NCBI RefSeq assembly: GCF_020329435.1
Contig: NZ_JAGKJK010000016.1
Location: 62,001-126,000 of the forward strand
Length of the DNA: 64,000 nucleotides
From: Bradyrhizobium hereditatis
GTDB taxonomy: Bacteria > Pseudomonadota > Alphaproteobacteria > Rhizobiales > Xanthobacteraceae
Direction of reading: 5' to 3'
The translations under genes and the position numbers were made by a program. Below are positions 7,826 through 16,263 of this stretch, piece by piece. Each line of letters begins with the position of its first letter. Position 1 is the first letter of the stretch. The notes beneath the pieces are model-generated. The model did not search any database, was not told the DNA's origin, and worked only from the letters and a program-made list of their open reading frames with translations.

Positions 7826-9310
7826 TTACGCCACCGCGTTTCGCGCGATCGTCTCGCGATAGAAAGCCGCGCTCAGCTTCGGCGTCCGGCGCTTGGTTTC
7901 GAAGTCGACGTGATAGATGCCGAAGCGCTGCTCATATCCGTCCGACCATTCGAAATTGTCCATCAGGGTCCACAGGAAATAGCCAAGCACAGGCACGCCC
8001 TCGGCGGTCGCGCGCTGCAACTGCGTCAGATAGTTGCGCAGATACATGATGCGGTCGACGTCGTAGACGGTGCCGTCTGCCGCTGGCTGGTCGCTCGCGG
8101 ACGTTCCGTTCTCGGTGATGTAGATCGATTTCACGTTCCACAGTTTGGCGATATGACGCGGTACCCAATAGATCGCCTCGGGCCCGGGCCTGAGCCAGCT
8201 CGCCTTCATGTGCGGAAACGAGTCGGGAAATGGCGCCAGCGTGAAGCCGCGTTCGTTGTCGGCGGCGATGACGTAATGGTCGGGCGTATAGACATTCACC
8301 CCGAGGAAGTCGATCGGCGATGAAATGATGCGCAGATCCTCAGGCGTGAATTTCGGCGCGTCATTGCCGGCCTTTGCCAGATAGGCGTCGGTATATTTTC
8401 CCTCCATCATGACAGTCAGATAGCCGGCATTGAGCTCGCGCGTCGCCATTTCGGCCGCGCGGATGTTGGCAGGCGTTTCGATCGCCGGGATGCAGCTCAC
8501 GGCGTTTTCCGCCGGACCGACCTTCGTACCAATGCGTCCATGCGCGCGGATGGCCTGAACCGCGAGTCCATGCCCAAGCGCGACGTGATGACGGACCTGG
8601 TTCAATCCGGATTGAGGCAGTTTGAGGCCCGGCGCATCGGCGCCAAGACCGTGGCCGAGATGCACCAGCCGGGAGCATTCGTTGATCGTGAAAAAATATT
8701 TTACGCGATCACCGAGATGCTGTGCGACATAAGCGGCGTAATCCGCAAATGCCTTCGGCGTATCGCGAGAGGTCCAGCCGCCGAACCGATCCTGCAGCGC
8801 CTGCGGCAGGTCCCAATGATAGAGCGTCGCGAACGGCTCGATGCCATTCGCCGACAATTCGTCGATAAGTCGTTTATAGAAATCGAGACCTTTCGGATTT
8901 GGCGAACCGGTCCCATCCGGGAAAACACGCGGCCATGCGATCGAGAATCGATAGGCCTTTGTGCCCAATTCCTTCATCAACCGAATGTCTTCCTTATAGA
9001 GATGATAGTGATTTGTGGCGGTGTCGCCATTGCTGCGATCGGCGATGGTGCCGGGCGTATGGGCAAAACGATCCCAGATCGACGGGCTGCGCCCGTCTTC
9101 GTTGACGGCGCCCTCGACCTGATAGGCGGAGGTCGCCGTGCCCCAAAGGAAGCCGCTCGGAAAAGCGGAAGAGGCGGGTTGATTTCGCGCGCGGTTGTCC
9201 GCTCCCGACTGGGCAAGTCCGGATCCGGCCGGCAGCATCGACATCGCGAGCGTCGACCAGCCTGCAATCCTGCCAAATTGTCGCCGGGAAAATCTCTTGA
9301 ATGACATCAT
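7826..9310 (-). CDS. Tat-exported GH1 beta-glucosidase-like glycosidase
   Basis: This 494-residue protein is a glycoside hydrolase family 1 enzyme. The N-terminus carries a twin-arginine signal (SRRQFGR, 8-14) and a hydrophobic stretch, so it should be exported folded. The GH1 N-terminal motif FLWGTATSAYQVEGA is at 54-68, the acid/base glutamate is in T-I-N-E-C (E211) where the family normally has T-x-N-E-P, and the nucleophile glutamate is in YITENG (E400). The missing proline next to the acid/base residue is unusual. It converges on the serine hydrolase pair and is divergent from the NdvC-like gene; a shared role in glucan turnover is plausible but is inference. Confidence 0.9.
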   Translation of the reverse strand: MMSFKRFSRRQFGRIAGWSTLAMSMLPAGSGLAQSGADNRARNQPASSAFPSGFLWGTATSAYQVEGAVNEDGRSPSIWDRFAHTPGTIADRSNGDTATNHYHLYKEDIRLMKELGTKAYRFSIAWPRVFPDGTGSPNPKGLDFYKRLIDELSANGIEPFATLYHWDLPQALQDRFGGWTSRDTPKAFADYAAYVAQHLGDRVKYFFTINECSRLVHLGHGLGADAPGLKLPQSGLNQVRHHVALGHGLAVQAIRAHGRIGTKVGPAENAVSCIPAIETPANIRAAEMATRELNAGYLTVMMEGKYTDAYLAKAGNDAPKFTPEDLRIISSPIDFLGVNVYTPDHYVIAADNERGFTLAPFPDSFPHMKASWLRPGPEAIYWVPRHIAKLWNVKSIYITENGTSASDQPAADGTVYDVDRIMYLRNYLTQLQRATAEGVPVLGYFLWTLMDNFEWSDGYEQRFGIYHVDFETKRRTPKLSAAFYRETIARNAVA

Positions 9311-9551
9311 TTCACTCGCTGCGCCGGGATCAATCTCAAAACAAGGCTTCGCTCGATGCTTCGTGTTTGAAGCAAGCTAATATCACTTCTTCCGTGATCG
9401 CGCGCAATTGTGCATGCGGGCTGCATCGATGGGTCGACAGGGCTGTTGCGCGCAGCTAAATAGGCCCATCAACTTACGTTAGGGAGCAGGACCAATCGGC
9501 ATTCGCACGCCGCTGGCGCTTTTAGTTCTATCGCTCGGCATCATTGTCGCG

Positions 9552-11105
9552 GTGTGGTGGTGGCTTGCCACACCGGTGACGCTGATGCGTGCGCCGATCG
9601 ACGCAACGGCGAAGCTGGAATGCGTGTCCTACGCGCCGTTCCGCAACGATCAGACGCCGCATGATCCGACGCTCATCGTCAGCCCGGAGCAGATTGCGGA
9701 GGACCTTGCCGAGCTTGCCAAGGTCTCCAAATGCATTCGCACCTATTCGATCGACAACGGGTTAGACAAGGTGCCGGAGCTTGCATCCAGGGTCGGATTG
9801 AAAGTCCTGCTTGGCGTCTGGCTCGGGCGTGACCGCGCGAAGAATGCCCAACTCTGCGACATCGCGGTCTCGCTGGTGAAGGACCATCCCGACACTGTCG
9901 CAGCGATCATCGTCGGCAGCGAGGTGCTGCTGCGCGGCGACATGACGGTGGGCGACCTTCGTCAGGCGATCCAGTCGGTCAAGCCGCGCGTGAATGTGCC
10001 GGTGACCTATGCCGATGTCTGGGAATTCTGGCTGCGTTACCGCGAAGTCGGCGCCGATGTCGATTTTATCACCGCTCATTTCCTGCCCTATTGGGAAGAC
10101 GTTCCGCCGCGCGCCGAAGAAGCGGCCGCGCATGTCGATGACATCCGCAAGCAGGTGGTGGCAGCCTTTCCCGGCAAGGAAATCCTGATCGGCGAGACCG
10201 GCTGGCCGAGCTTTGGGCGGATGCGCGACGGCGCGCTGGCTTCCCGCGTCAATCAGGCGCGTTTCATTTCCGAGATTCTCGAGCGGGCGAGGCGGGACAA
10301 TTTCCGCGTCAATCTGTTCGAGGCCTATGACGAGCCGTGGAAGCGCCGCTGGGAAGGCACGGTAGGCGGTTATTGGGGGCTGTTCGACGGGACCGAGCGC
10401 AAACTGAAATATCCGGCCGGAATAGCCATCAGCAATTACCCGTTCTGGAAGCTGCAGATGGCAGGCGGGCTCCTTCTTTGCATCTGCATATTCGCTGTTG
10501 CCATGTTCGCGCCGAAGCGCCGCTCGTCGCCGCCATTGGCCTCGTGGGTAGCAGTCGCCGTCTCCGCGACCTCCGGCGGGATATTATTGGGCATCAGCGT
10601 CGACAAGATGCTGCACGAAAGCTACGGGATCGGCGGCTGGCTGGTCCAGGGCTTCATGCTGATGGCGGCCGTGACGGCGCCGCTGCTCTCGACCTACGCG
10701 CTGATGTCGGGGAGATCGCTTCCGTCGTTCCTCGAGGTGCTTGGGCCGCCCAAGGGCCTGACCCCGCTGTTCTTGGCCAATATGCTGGGCATCACGCTGA
10801 TCGTGACGACGCTTATTGCCGGTCAGACTGCGCTCAGCCTGATTTTCGACGCGCGCTGGCGCGATTTCCCGTTCGCCGCCTTGACCATGGCCGTGGTGCC
10901 GTTCTGGACGCTGGCCTTCCTCAATGGTTCGAAATCCGGCGAGCGGCCGCTCTCGGAAGCCGTTTTCGCCGGGCTGTTCGCACTTTCGGCTGTTTACGTC
11001 GTCTTCAATGAAGGCTTTCAGAACTGGCAGGCGATCTGGACCGGCGCGACATATCTGCTGCTCGGCAGTGCGCTGTGGCGGGCGCGCATGCCAGCCACGG
11101 CCTGA
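9552..11105 (+). CDS. membrane GH17-type beta-glucan enzyme, NdvC-like; N-terminal anchor upstream of annotated start
   Basis: The N-terminal half resembles a glycoside hydrolase family 17 domain: VGSEVLLRGD holds the likely acid/base Glu and IGETGWPSFG the nucleophile. The C-terminal third has about seven hydrophobic helices. This architecture matches NdvC of Bradyrhizobium, which is needed for beta-1,6 linkages in cyclic beta-1,3/1,6-glucan. The first canonical start is GTG at 9552, but the same frame is open back to 9483, encodes a complete membrane helix (LALLVLSLGIIVAVWWWL, from about 9513), and has AGGGAG at 9481-9486. Initiation at ATC 9495 or ATT 9501 would restore the anchor. No ndvB is in the window, so the NdvC assignment is tentative. 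Confidence 0.7.
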   Translation: MWWWLATPVTLMRAPIDATAKLECVSYAPFRNDQTPHDPTLIVSPEQIAEDLAELAKVSKCIRTYSIDNGLDKVPELASRVGLKVLLGVWLGRDRAKNAQLCDIAVSLVKDHPDTVAAIIVGSEVLLRGDMTVGDLRQAIQSVKPRVNVPVTYADVWEFWLRYREVGADVDFITAHFLPYWEDVPPRAEEAAAHVDDIRKQVVAAFPGKEILIGETGWPSFGRMRDGALASRVNQARFISEILERARRDNFRVNLFEAYDEPWKRRWEGTVGGYWGLFDGTERKLKYPAGIAISNYPFWKLQMAGGLLLCICIFAVAMFAPKRRSSPPLASWVAVAVSATSGGILLGISVDKMLHESYGIGGWLVQGFMLMAAVTAPLLSTYALMSGRSLPSFLEVLGPPKGLTPLFLANMLGITLIVTTLIAGQTALSLIFDARWRDFPFAALTMAVVPFWTLAFLNGSKSGERPLSEAVFAGLFALSAVYVVFNEGFQNWQAIWTGATYLLLGSALWRARMPATA

Positions 11106-11126
11106 CCTCGGACCGGTTCACGCTTC

Positions 11127-12194
11127 TCACGCCCCACGTACAATCTCGCGCACGAGGCCGATGGTCTCCTCGATCATCGCAGCGCTGACGTCGAGATAGG
11201 TGCAAGCGCGAATGCGGCCGTCCATCATCGCAACCAGCACGCCGCGCTTGCGGAGGGCCTCGACCATTTTGTCGCCGGGAACGCCGGCGCCATCCGGCTT
11301 GAAGAACACCAGATTGGTCTCGGGCTCCTGCACTTCGATGCCGTTGATCTGCGATAGCCCCCGCGCCAGCGCGCGCGCATTGGCGTGATCGTCGGCGAGA
11401 CGGTCGACGTGATGGTCGAGCGCGTAGACGCAGGCCGCAGCGCAAATGCCGGCCTGCCGCATCGAGCCGCCGAGTCGCTGCTTCCAGCGCCAGACGTCGT
11501 CGATGAAGGCGCGGGTACCTGCGATCGCGCCGCCGATCGGCGCGCCCAAGCCTTTTGAGAAATCGATCCATGCTGAATCCCATCCCGCGGCCATGTCGCG
11601 CGCCGATATTCCGGTGGCGACACAGGCGTTCAACAGCCGCGCGCCATCCATATGGGTGATCAGCCCGTTCGCCCTGGCGATCTCTACCACTTCGTCCAGC
11701 GCCGCCTTCTTCCAGATCGTGCCGCCGCCTATATTGGCGGTCTGCTCGACGCTGACGAGGGTCTGCGGCGGCTGATAGCGCGAGCGCGGGTGCAGGGCGG
11801 CGCGGAGTGTTTCCGGCGTGAACTGCCCGTCATCGCCCGGCAGCTGGGTGATCTGGAAGCCGCCGAGGGCTGCGTGCGCGCCGCCTTCGCGGGCGATGAT
11901 ATGCGCGGTGGCATGGGCGAGAATTTCATCGCCCGGCCGGCAATGCGCCAGCGTCGCCGCGACGTTGCACATGGTGCCTGAGGGCATGAACACGGCAGCT
12001 TCCTTGCCGAGCAGGTCGGCTACCCGCTCGCACAACAGATTCACCGTCGGGTCATCGCCGATCTGCTCGTCGCCGACCTCGGCCCGCGCTATCGCCTCGC
12101 GCATCGCAGGCGTCGGTCGCGTCTGCGTGTCCGACAACAGGTTGATGCGGATGGGATCGGCCTTTGGATCGCGCGGGGCAGGGGTGTAGTGCAT
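11127..12194 (-). CDS. ltaE: low-specificity threonine aldolase-type PLP enzyme
   Basis: This 355-residue protein is a fold-type I PLP enzyme of the threonine aldolase/beta-eliminating lyase family, which cleaves L-threonine or allo-threonine to glycine and acetaldehyde. Seen are the N-terminal LLSDTQTRPTPAM (19-31), the GDDPTVNLL segment, the PLP-contacting HMDGARLLNA (181-190), and the Schiff-base lysine in DFSKGLGAPIGG (K214). Length fits the family. It converges with the NdvC-like gene; the stops are 21 bases apart. Upstream is a palindromic element and then the rpsD terminator, so it is probably a single-gene unit. Stereochemical preference cannot be read from the sequence. Confidence 0.88.
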   Translation of the reverse strand: MHYTPAPRDPKADPIRINLLSDTQTRPTPAMREAIARAEVGDEQIGDDPTVNLLCERVADLLGKEAAVFMPSGTMCNVAATLAHCRPGDEILAHATAHIIAREGGAHAALGGFQITQLPGDDGQFTPETLRAALHPRSRYQPPQTLVSVEQTANIGGGTIWKKAALDEVVEIARANGLITHMDGARLLNACVATGISARDMAAGWDSAWIDFSKGLGAPIGGAIAGTRAFIDDVWRWKQRLGGSMRQAGICAAACVYALDHHVDRLADDHANARALARGLSQINGIEVQEPETNLVFFKPDGAGVPGDKMVEALRKRGVLVAMMDGRIRACTYLDVSAAMIEETIGLVREIVRGA

Positions 12195-12214
12195 GGGCGA
12201 GTCTCACAATCTTG

Positions 12215-12304
12215 CGTCATGGCCGGGCTTGTCCGGGCCATCCACGACTTCTGTCCGCGGTGACCATAAAGGCGTGGATACCCGGGACAAGCCCGGGCAT
12301 GACG
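12215..12304. repeat. intergenic palindromic repeat (REP-like)
   Basis: Two imperfect inverted arms, 12215-12246 and 12273-12304, run from CGTCATGGCCGGGCTTGTCC to the complementary GGACAAGCCCGGGCATGACG. Together they would fold into a long hairpin. The ends GTCAT/ATGAC recur in other intergenic elements of this window (13199, 46225, 47119, 51644). Confidence 0.75.
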
Positions 12305-12325
12305 GAACAGCCATTCGCGCGCAAA

Positions 12326-12354
12326 CAAAAAGGCCCCGGAGAACCGGGGCCTTT
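12326..12354 (-). terminator. rho-independent terminator of rpsD
   Basis: A perfect 11-bp stem AAAGGCCCCGG / CCGGGGCCTTT (12329-12339 and 12344-12354) with a 4-base loop is followed on the minus strand by TTTTTGTTTG. It lies 23 bases past the rpsD stop. Confidence 0.85.
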
Positions 12355-12377
12355 GATGTCTCGGAACTGAAAACCGA

Positions 12378-12995
12378 TCAGCGCGAATAGAATTCGACGA
12401 TCAGGTGTGGCTCCATCTGTACCGCGAAGGGCACGTCCGACAGCGCCGGGATGCGGGTGAACTTGGCGGTCATCTTGGAGTGATCGACTTCGAGGAAGTC
12501 GGGCACGTCGCGCTCGGCGAGCTGGGTTGCTTCCAGAACCGGGGTGAGCTGCTTCGAGGATTCCTTGACCTCGACGACGTCGCCGGGCTTGAGCTTGTAG
12601 CTCGGAATGTTGACGCGGCGGCCGTTCACCTTGATGTGGCCGTGGTTGATGAACTGGCGGGCGGCGAACATCGTCGCCACGAACTTGGCGCGATACACGA
12701 CGGTGTCGAGACGGCGCTCCAGCAGGCCGATCAGATTCTCACCGGTGTCGCCCTTCATCCGGCCGGCCTCGACATAGATGCCGTGGAACTGACGCTCGGA
12801 GATATTGGCGTAATAGCCCTTCAGCTTCTGCTTGGCGCGGAGCTGGACGCCGAAGTCGGAGAGCTTGCCCTTGCGGCGCTGACCGTGCTGGCCCGGGCCA
12901 TATTCACGGCGGTTCACGGGGCTCTTCGGGCGGCCCCAGATGTTTTGGCCCATACGGCGATCGATCTTGTATTTCGCCTCACTGCGCTTTGTCAT
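12378..12995 (-). CDS. rpsD: 30S ribosomal protein S4
   Basis: The 205-residue protein is ribosomal protein S4, a primary 16S rRNA binder that starts assembly of the small-subunit body. The N-terminus (MTKRSEAKYKIDRRMG) and the S4 RNA-binding domain (RLDTVVYRAKF...ARQFINHGHIKVNGRRVNIPSYKLKPGD) are clear. I chose the ATG at 12995 because it gives the standard length and has GAGG at suitable spacing; the open frame continues upstream to 13097 without homology. It stands alone, outside any ribosomal protein operon, as usual in this bacterial group, and is followed by a strong terminator. Confidence 0.97.
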   Translation of the reverse strand: MTKRSEAKYKIDRRMGQNIWGRPKSPVNRREYGPGQHGQRRKGKLSDFGVQLRAKQKLKGYYANISERQFHGIYVEAGRMKGDTGENLIGLLERRLDTVVYRAKFVATMFAARQFINHGHIKVNGRRVNIPSYKLKPGDVVEVKESSKQLTPVLEATQLAERDVPDFLEVDHSKMTAKFTRIPALSDVPFAVQMEPHLIVEFYSR

Positions 12996-13198
12996 CGCGT
13001 CCTCTGCGTTAAGTTTGGTTTTTGAGGAAACGCGCCCTCCTGTGCACCGGCATCGCCGGGGCCGACAGGTCCGCCTCGAAAGCTCGGGGAGAACCACGGG
13101 TCGCGAAACGCATCGCGGGCCGAAACCGGCCCGCGAGCAAGCGGGTTCTTAGGGAGAAACGGGCGTTGTGTCAACGAAAACAGCCGGTTCTTGGGCTG

Positions 13199-13315
13199 TC
13201 ATTTCGGGGCGCGTAGCGAACTATGGGGCGTCTTTGCGCCCCTGAGAATCTCGAGATTCCCCGATGCGCAATTGCGCATCTGAGGTCTGGTCCTGCGGAC
13301 CATCCCCGGAATGAC
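13199..13315. repeat. intergenic palindromic repeat with internal hairpins
   Basis: The element starts GTCATTTCGGGG and ends CCCCGGAATGAC. Inside are a GGGCG...CGCCC hairpin, the perfect 18-bp palindrome GATGCGCAATTGCGCATC at 13263-13280, and a GGTC...GACC hairpin. It fills the gap between rpsD and the converging gene at 13329. Confidence 0.7.
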
Positions 13316-13328
13316 CCCGCAAGGGCGA

Positions 13329-14108
13329 TCAAGTCGCGACAGCCCGGACCGGTTTGGGCTCGGTTTGCTGCCGATTGGCTCGCAATTCGGCGGCAATTTC
13401 CCCGTTCAGCACCTGTTCCAGCCGGTTCAGCGCCCTGGCCATTGGGGCGGCGTCGGTAACCCGGTGATCCCAGCGCAGCACCACATCAATGGTCTGGTCG
13501 GGCCTTTCCACCCCGTAGCTCAGGATAAACGGCCCGGGGCTGATGGCATGGAGCTGGCCGGCGCCATAGGCCGCCACCGAGGTCACGCCGAAACTGCCGA
13601 AGTAATTGGCCCGCTGGCGGCCGAAATTCAGCCCGACGGCCCAGAATAGGCGCCGCAGGGGCAGCGGCAGGCGGGTGGTGCGCAGGATCTTGCGGAACGC
13701 GGGCACCTCGTCGATTGGCGCTGTCTTGGCGTGCCGGATCAGGGCATCGACCTCGGCAAGCGACATTTCATCGGGAGCGGCCACTTTTTGCGGCAGCACG
13801 CAATCCTGGCCATCCTCGACCCGGGCAATCGCCACCATCGCGACGCTGCGGGGCAGTTCGTAAAAGCCAGGCAGCGGCCATTTGACGTAGAGGGTGCGCA
13901 GGATCGGCTCTTCCTTCGCGACCAGTGCGAACGCCTTGGCAAAGATCGCGGCCCAGCCCGGCCGCTGGGCGGCCTGGACGCGGGCCTCCGACAGGCCGCG
14001 GAGGTTAAGGGGCCGGGTCAGCGAAACGAAGGGCACGCGGATCGACGCGTGCATGAGGTCGGCGACGAGACGGCGTGGCAGCGTGATTTTTCTAACCGTT
14101 CCGCGCAT
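13329..14108 (-). CDS. protein related to the catalytic domain of 2-oxoacid dehydrogenase acyltransferases
   Basis: The 259-residue protein (from ATG 14108, preceded by GGCGGAG) has the fold signatures of the E2 acyltransferase catalytic domain: an IRVPFVSLTRPL strand near the N-terminus and, near the C-terminus, the active-site-type segment DHRVTDAAPMARALNRLEQVL, where the His-Arg motif corresponds to the catalytic H of DHRxxDG in E2 enzymes. It lacks lipoyl and E1/E3-binding domains, so it is not a component of a standard dehydrogenase complex. The acyl acceptor is unknown. It is probably a stand-alone acyltransferase or degenerate relative; the fold call is moderate. Confidence 0.6.
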   Translation of the reverse strand: MRGTVRKITLPRRLVADLMHASIRVPFVSLTRPLNLRGLSEARVQAAQRPGWAAIFAKAFALVAKEEPILRTLYVKWPLPGFYELPRSVAMVAIARVEDGQDCVLPQKVAAPDEMSLAEVDALIRHAKTAPIDEVPAFRKILRTTRLPLPLRRLFWAVGLNFGRQRANYFGSFGVTSVAAYGAGQLHAISPGPFILSYGVERPDQTIDVVLRWDHRVTDAAPMARALNRLEQVLNGEIAAELRANRQQTEPKPVRAVAT

Positions 14109-14504
14109 CGCTCCGCCGGGTCTCCGCAATCGGTAAATCAAAGGCCAGCAGGCGCGCTTCGACAACCTGCCAGGACCTCATCTAGCACGAACAAGGCGTT
14201 TTGACGCCAGAGGGTTCGCCTCCGGATCGTTCCCGTTCCGCCGGCGGGCGGGCCGCCGAGGTCGACGTAAACCCGGTAGATTTGAAGGCTTTGCCGCAGT
14301 TCTCAACACCTATCGCTTCTCAGCATCTTCGGCCACTGCGGCGTGCGTTAGAGCTGCGTTCGTCCTGCGAAGTAGGTTCGCTGAATGCAACAGCGGCAGA
14401 CCGGCGACCGGGCAGGTCGACAGAATATCAATCAACCTAAACAACAATATATTAACATAATAACCGCAATGGTTGAGCCAAGGAATTGAGTGTGCCGGGG
14501 CGTA
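14109..14504. promoter_or_regulatory. divergent intergenic region with AT-rich island
   Basis: This 396-base gap separates the divergent genes at 14108 and 14505. Most of it is ordinary GC-rich sequence. The stretch 14425-14470 is strikingly AT-rich (AACAACAATATATTAACATA) for this genome and is the probable promoter or protein-binding region of the acyltransferase gene, 35-80 bases before its start. No gene is seen. Confidence 0.5.
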
Positions 14505-15542
14505 ATGCAGACATTCCATGGTGTGCAAGCCATGCGCGGGGTCGCCGCGTTGGCTGTCGTCTGCGGACACGCGGTAATTGCTCGTTCCGATGGGGGAATA
14601 CGAAGTGCCGCTGAAGCGGCGCACACCATCTTTGCAAGCGGCGTCGACATTTTCTTCGTTATTTCCGGGTTCATCATTGCAAGTACGGCCGCGTCGCAAA
14701 CCGATGCCTTGAACTTCGCTTTCCGAAGAGCCATTCGCATCTATCCGATGTATTGGCTTGTATTGGGTGCGGCATTTATCAGTTCGTACTGGATCGCACT
14801 CGCCCCGGAAGATCGACCTGCGCTGGACCTTGGCTACATCTTCGCGTGGGGCTATCCGAACTGGTATATCCCGCCTGCCTGGTCGATCGCTTTTGAATTG
14901 CACTTCTACGCCGTTGTGGCGCTGATACTTGCCATTTCACCGCGCCACCTTTTTGCAATGTTGTTCGCAGCACTTGGCCTTGCGGTGGTCGCGATCGTTT
15001 TTCACCTGCCTCTGGGGATCTATTCGCATCCTCTCATTCTGGAATTCGGCGCCGGTGTCTTCATCGCCTACCTTGTACGAGTGAAGGGAGCGCTGCCGCG
15101 TTTGCCCTACATTGCGTCGATTTCAGCAGCCTTATTTGCTGCGGGCTGGTACTGGATTTTCGTCCACGGATCGAGCGATCCGCAAGTCGCACGTGTGCCG
15201 ACCTATGGTCTTGGCGCGGCACTCCTCATCTACGCCGTCGTGTCTGCCGAACTCCACGGCGCTTCCTTTCCGCGCATCCTGCAGTGGCTCGGCAGCATCT
15301 CCTATTCGTTATACATCTCACATTTTCTGCTGATCAGATGGATCGCGAACTTTCCGGAACTGTGGCAGATTTCTCCGGCCGCCATCATCGTTGGCAGCAT
15401 CTTGCTTTCGATCGGCGTCGCGGCGGTCTTGCACCTGCTTGTCGAAGCGCCGACGCTCGATTGGGGTCGCAAGCTCACAGCGCGCAAGGCCGGCGTCGTC
15501 CCGCTCACCTTCCCAGGCGTGGGCGATCTTCAGAAGCCCTAG
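14505..15542 (+). CDS. acyltransferase 3 family membrane protein, ExoZ-like
   Basis: This 345-residue integral membrane protein belongs to the acyltransferase 3 family, which O-acetylates or otherwise acylates polysaccharides using cytoplasmic acyl donors. The opening MQTFHGVQAMRGVAALAVVC with its conserved Arg (R11) and following GHAV is typical of ExoZ-type members, and HxxH-type active-site chemistry usually uses the histidine just after the first helix (H22 here). About ten hydrophobic segments follow, including IFFVISGFIIA. The ATG at 14505 is preferred over an ATG-less extension from 14490. Flanks do not include other polysaccharide genes, so the substrate is unknown. The upstream region is unusually AT-rich. 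Confidence 0.8.
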   Translation: MQTFHGVQAMRGVAALAVVCGHAVIARSDGGIRSAAEAAHTIFASGVDIFFVISGFIIASTAASQTDALNFAFRRAIRIYPMYWLVLGAAFISSYWIALAPEDRPALDLGYIFAWGYPNWYIPPAWSIAFELHFYAVVALILAISPRHLFAMLFAALGLAVVAIVFHLPLGIYSHPLILEFGAGVFIAYLVRVKGALPRLPYIASISAALFAAGWYWIFVHGSSDPQVARVPTYGLGAALLIYAVVSAELHGASFPRILQWLGSISYSLYISHFLLIRWIANFPELWQISPAAIIVGSILLSIGVAAVLHLLVEAPTLDWGRKLTARKAGVVPLTFPGVGDLQKP

Positions 15543-15726
15543 GCGGTTGCTTTTGAGCATGCGCTATCGCAACTAGCCAGCACGCGCCGGCCAGGCTTCA
15601 ACGCCGCAGTTCGGCTGGGGTGCTTCGCTGACGGCGAGCCACCGTGGCTTTGCGACATCATTGATATCGACGTTTTCATCTGCCCCGGTATGATCCCGCT
15701 GCACAATAAACCTGGGGAGGAGTAAG

Positions 15727-16194
15727 ATGAGGACAATTCTGGTCGCCGCTGCACTCGCCGCCTTTACCGTTGGCGCATCCGCTCAGGACAAGCGTCCCGA
15801 CTACGGCACAGCGGTCAATGCCGCGGGTGCGAAGAAGATCGCAGCCGGCGTTCTCGCCGAATGCCAAAAGAACGGATGGAACGTGGCTGTCGCTGTTGTC
15901 GATAACCACGGCTTCCTCGTGTACTTCGAGCGCATGGACAACACGCAGACGGCCAGCATGGACATCGCCGTCGGCAAGGCGAGGGCTGCAGCGACCTATC
16001 GGCGCCCGACGCGCGTTTTCATGGAGACGATCAACAAGGGCGGGCCAGCCACGGCCACTCTGCCCGGGGTCTTTGCCTCGCCTGGCGGATTGCCGATCAT
16101 GGTCGACGGCAAAGTCACGGGCGGAGTGGGGGTAAGCGGCGTCACTGGCGACCAGGACGAGCAATGCGCCAAGGCCGGCCTCGGCACTACATAG
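15727..16194 (+). CDS. secreted HbpS/GlcG-family protein
   Basis: The 155-residue protein has a signal peptide (cleavage likely after AFTVGASA, residue 18) and a single HbpS/GlcG domain. Recognisable blocks are WNVAVAVVDNHGFLVYFERMD, TASMDIAVGKARAAATYRRPT and GGLPIMVDGKVTGGVGVSG. HbpS of Streptomyces binds haem and senses redox stress; GlcG proteins sit in glycolate clusters; the domain's general role is unresolved. The gene has GGGGAGGAGTAAG before the ATG, one of the strongest Shine-Dalgarno sequences in the window. It converges on murI. Periplasmic location is well supported; ligand is not. Confidence 0.8.
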   Translation: MRTILVAAALAAFTVGASAQDKRPDYGTAVNAAGAKKIAAGVLAECQKNGWNVAVAVVDNHGFLVYFERMDNTQTASMDIAVGKARAAATYRRPTRVFMETINKGGPATATLPGVFASPGGLPIMVDGKVTGGVGVSGVTGDQDEQCAKAGLGTT

Positions 16195-16263
16195 GAAATT
16201 GCATCCTGCGCCCGCGTACAAGCGCTGGCACGATGTTGTGCGGTGCCGCGCCCCGCGGCGACC

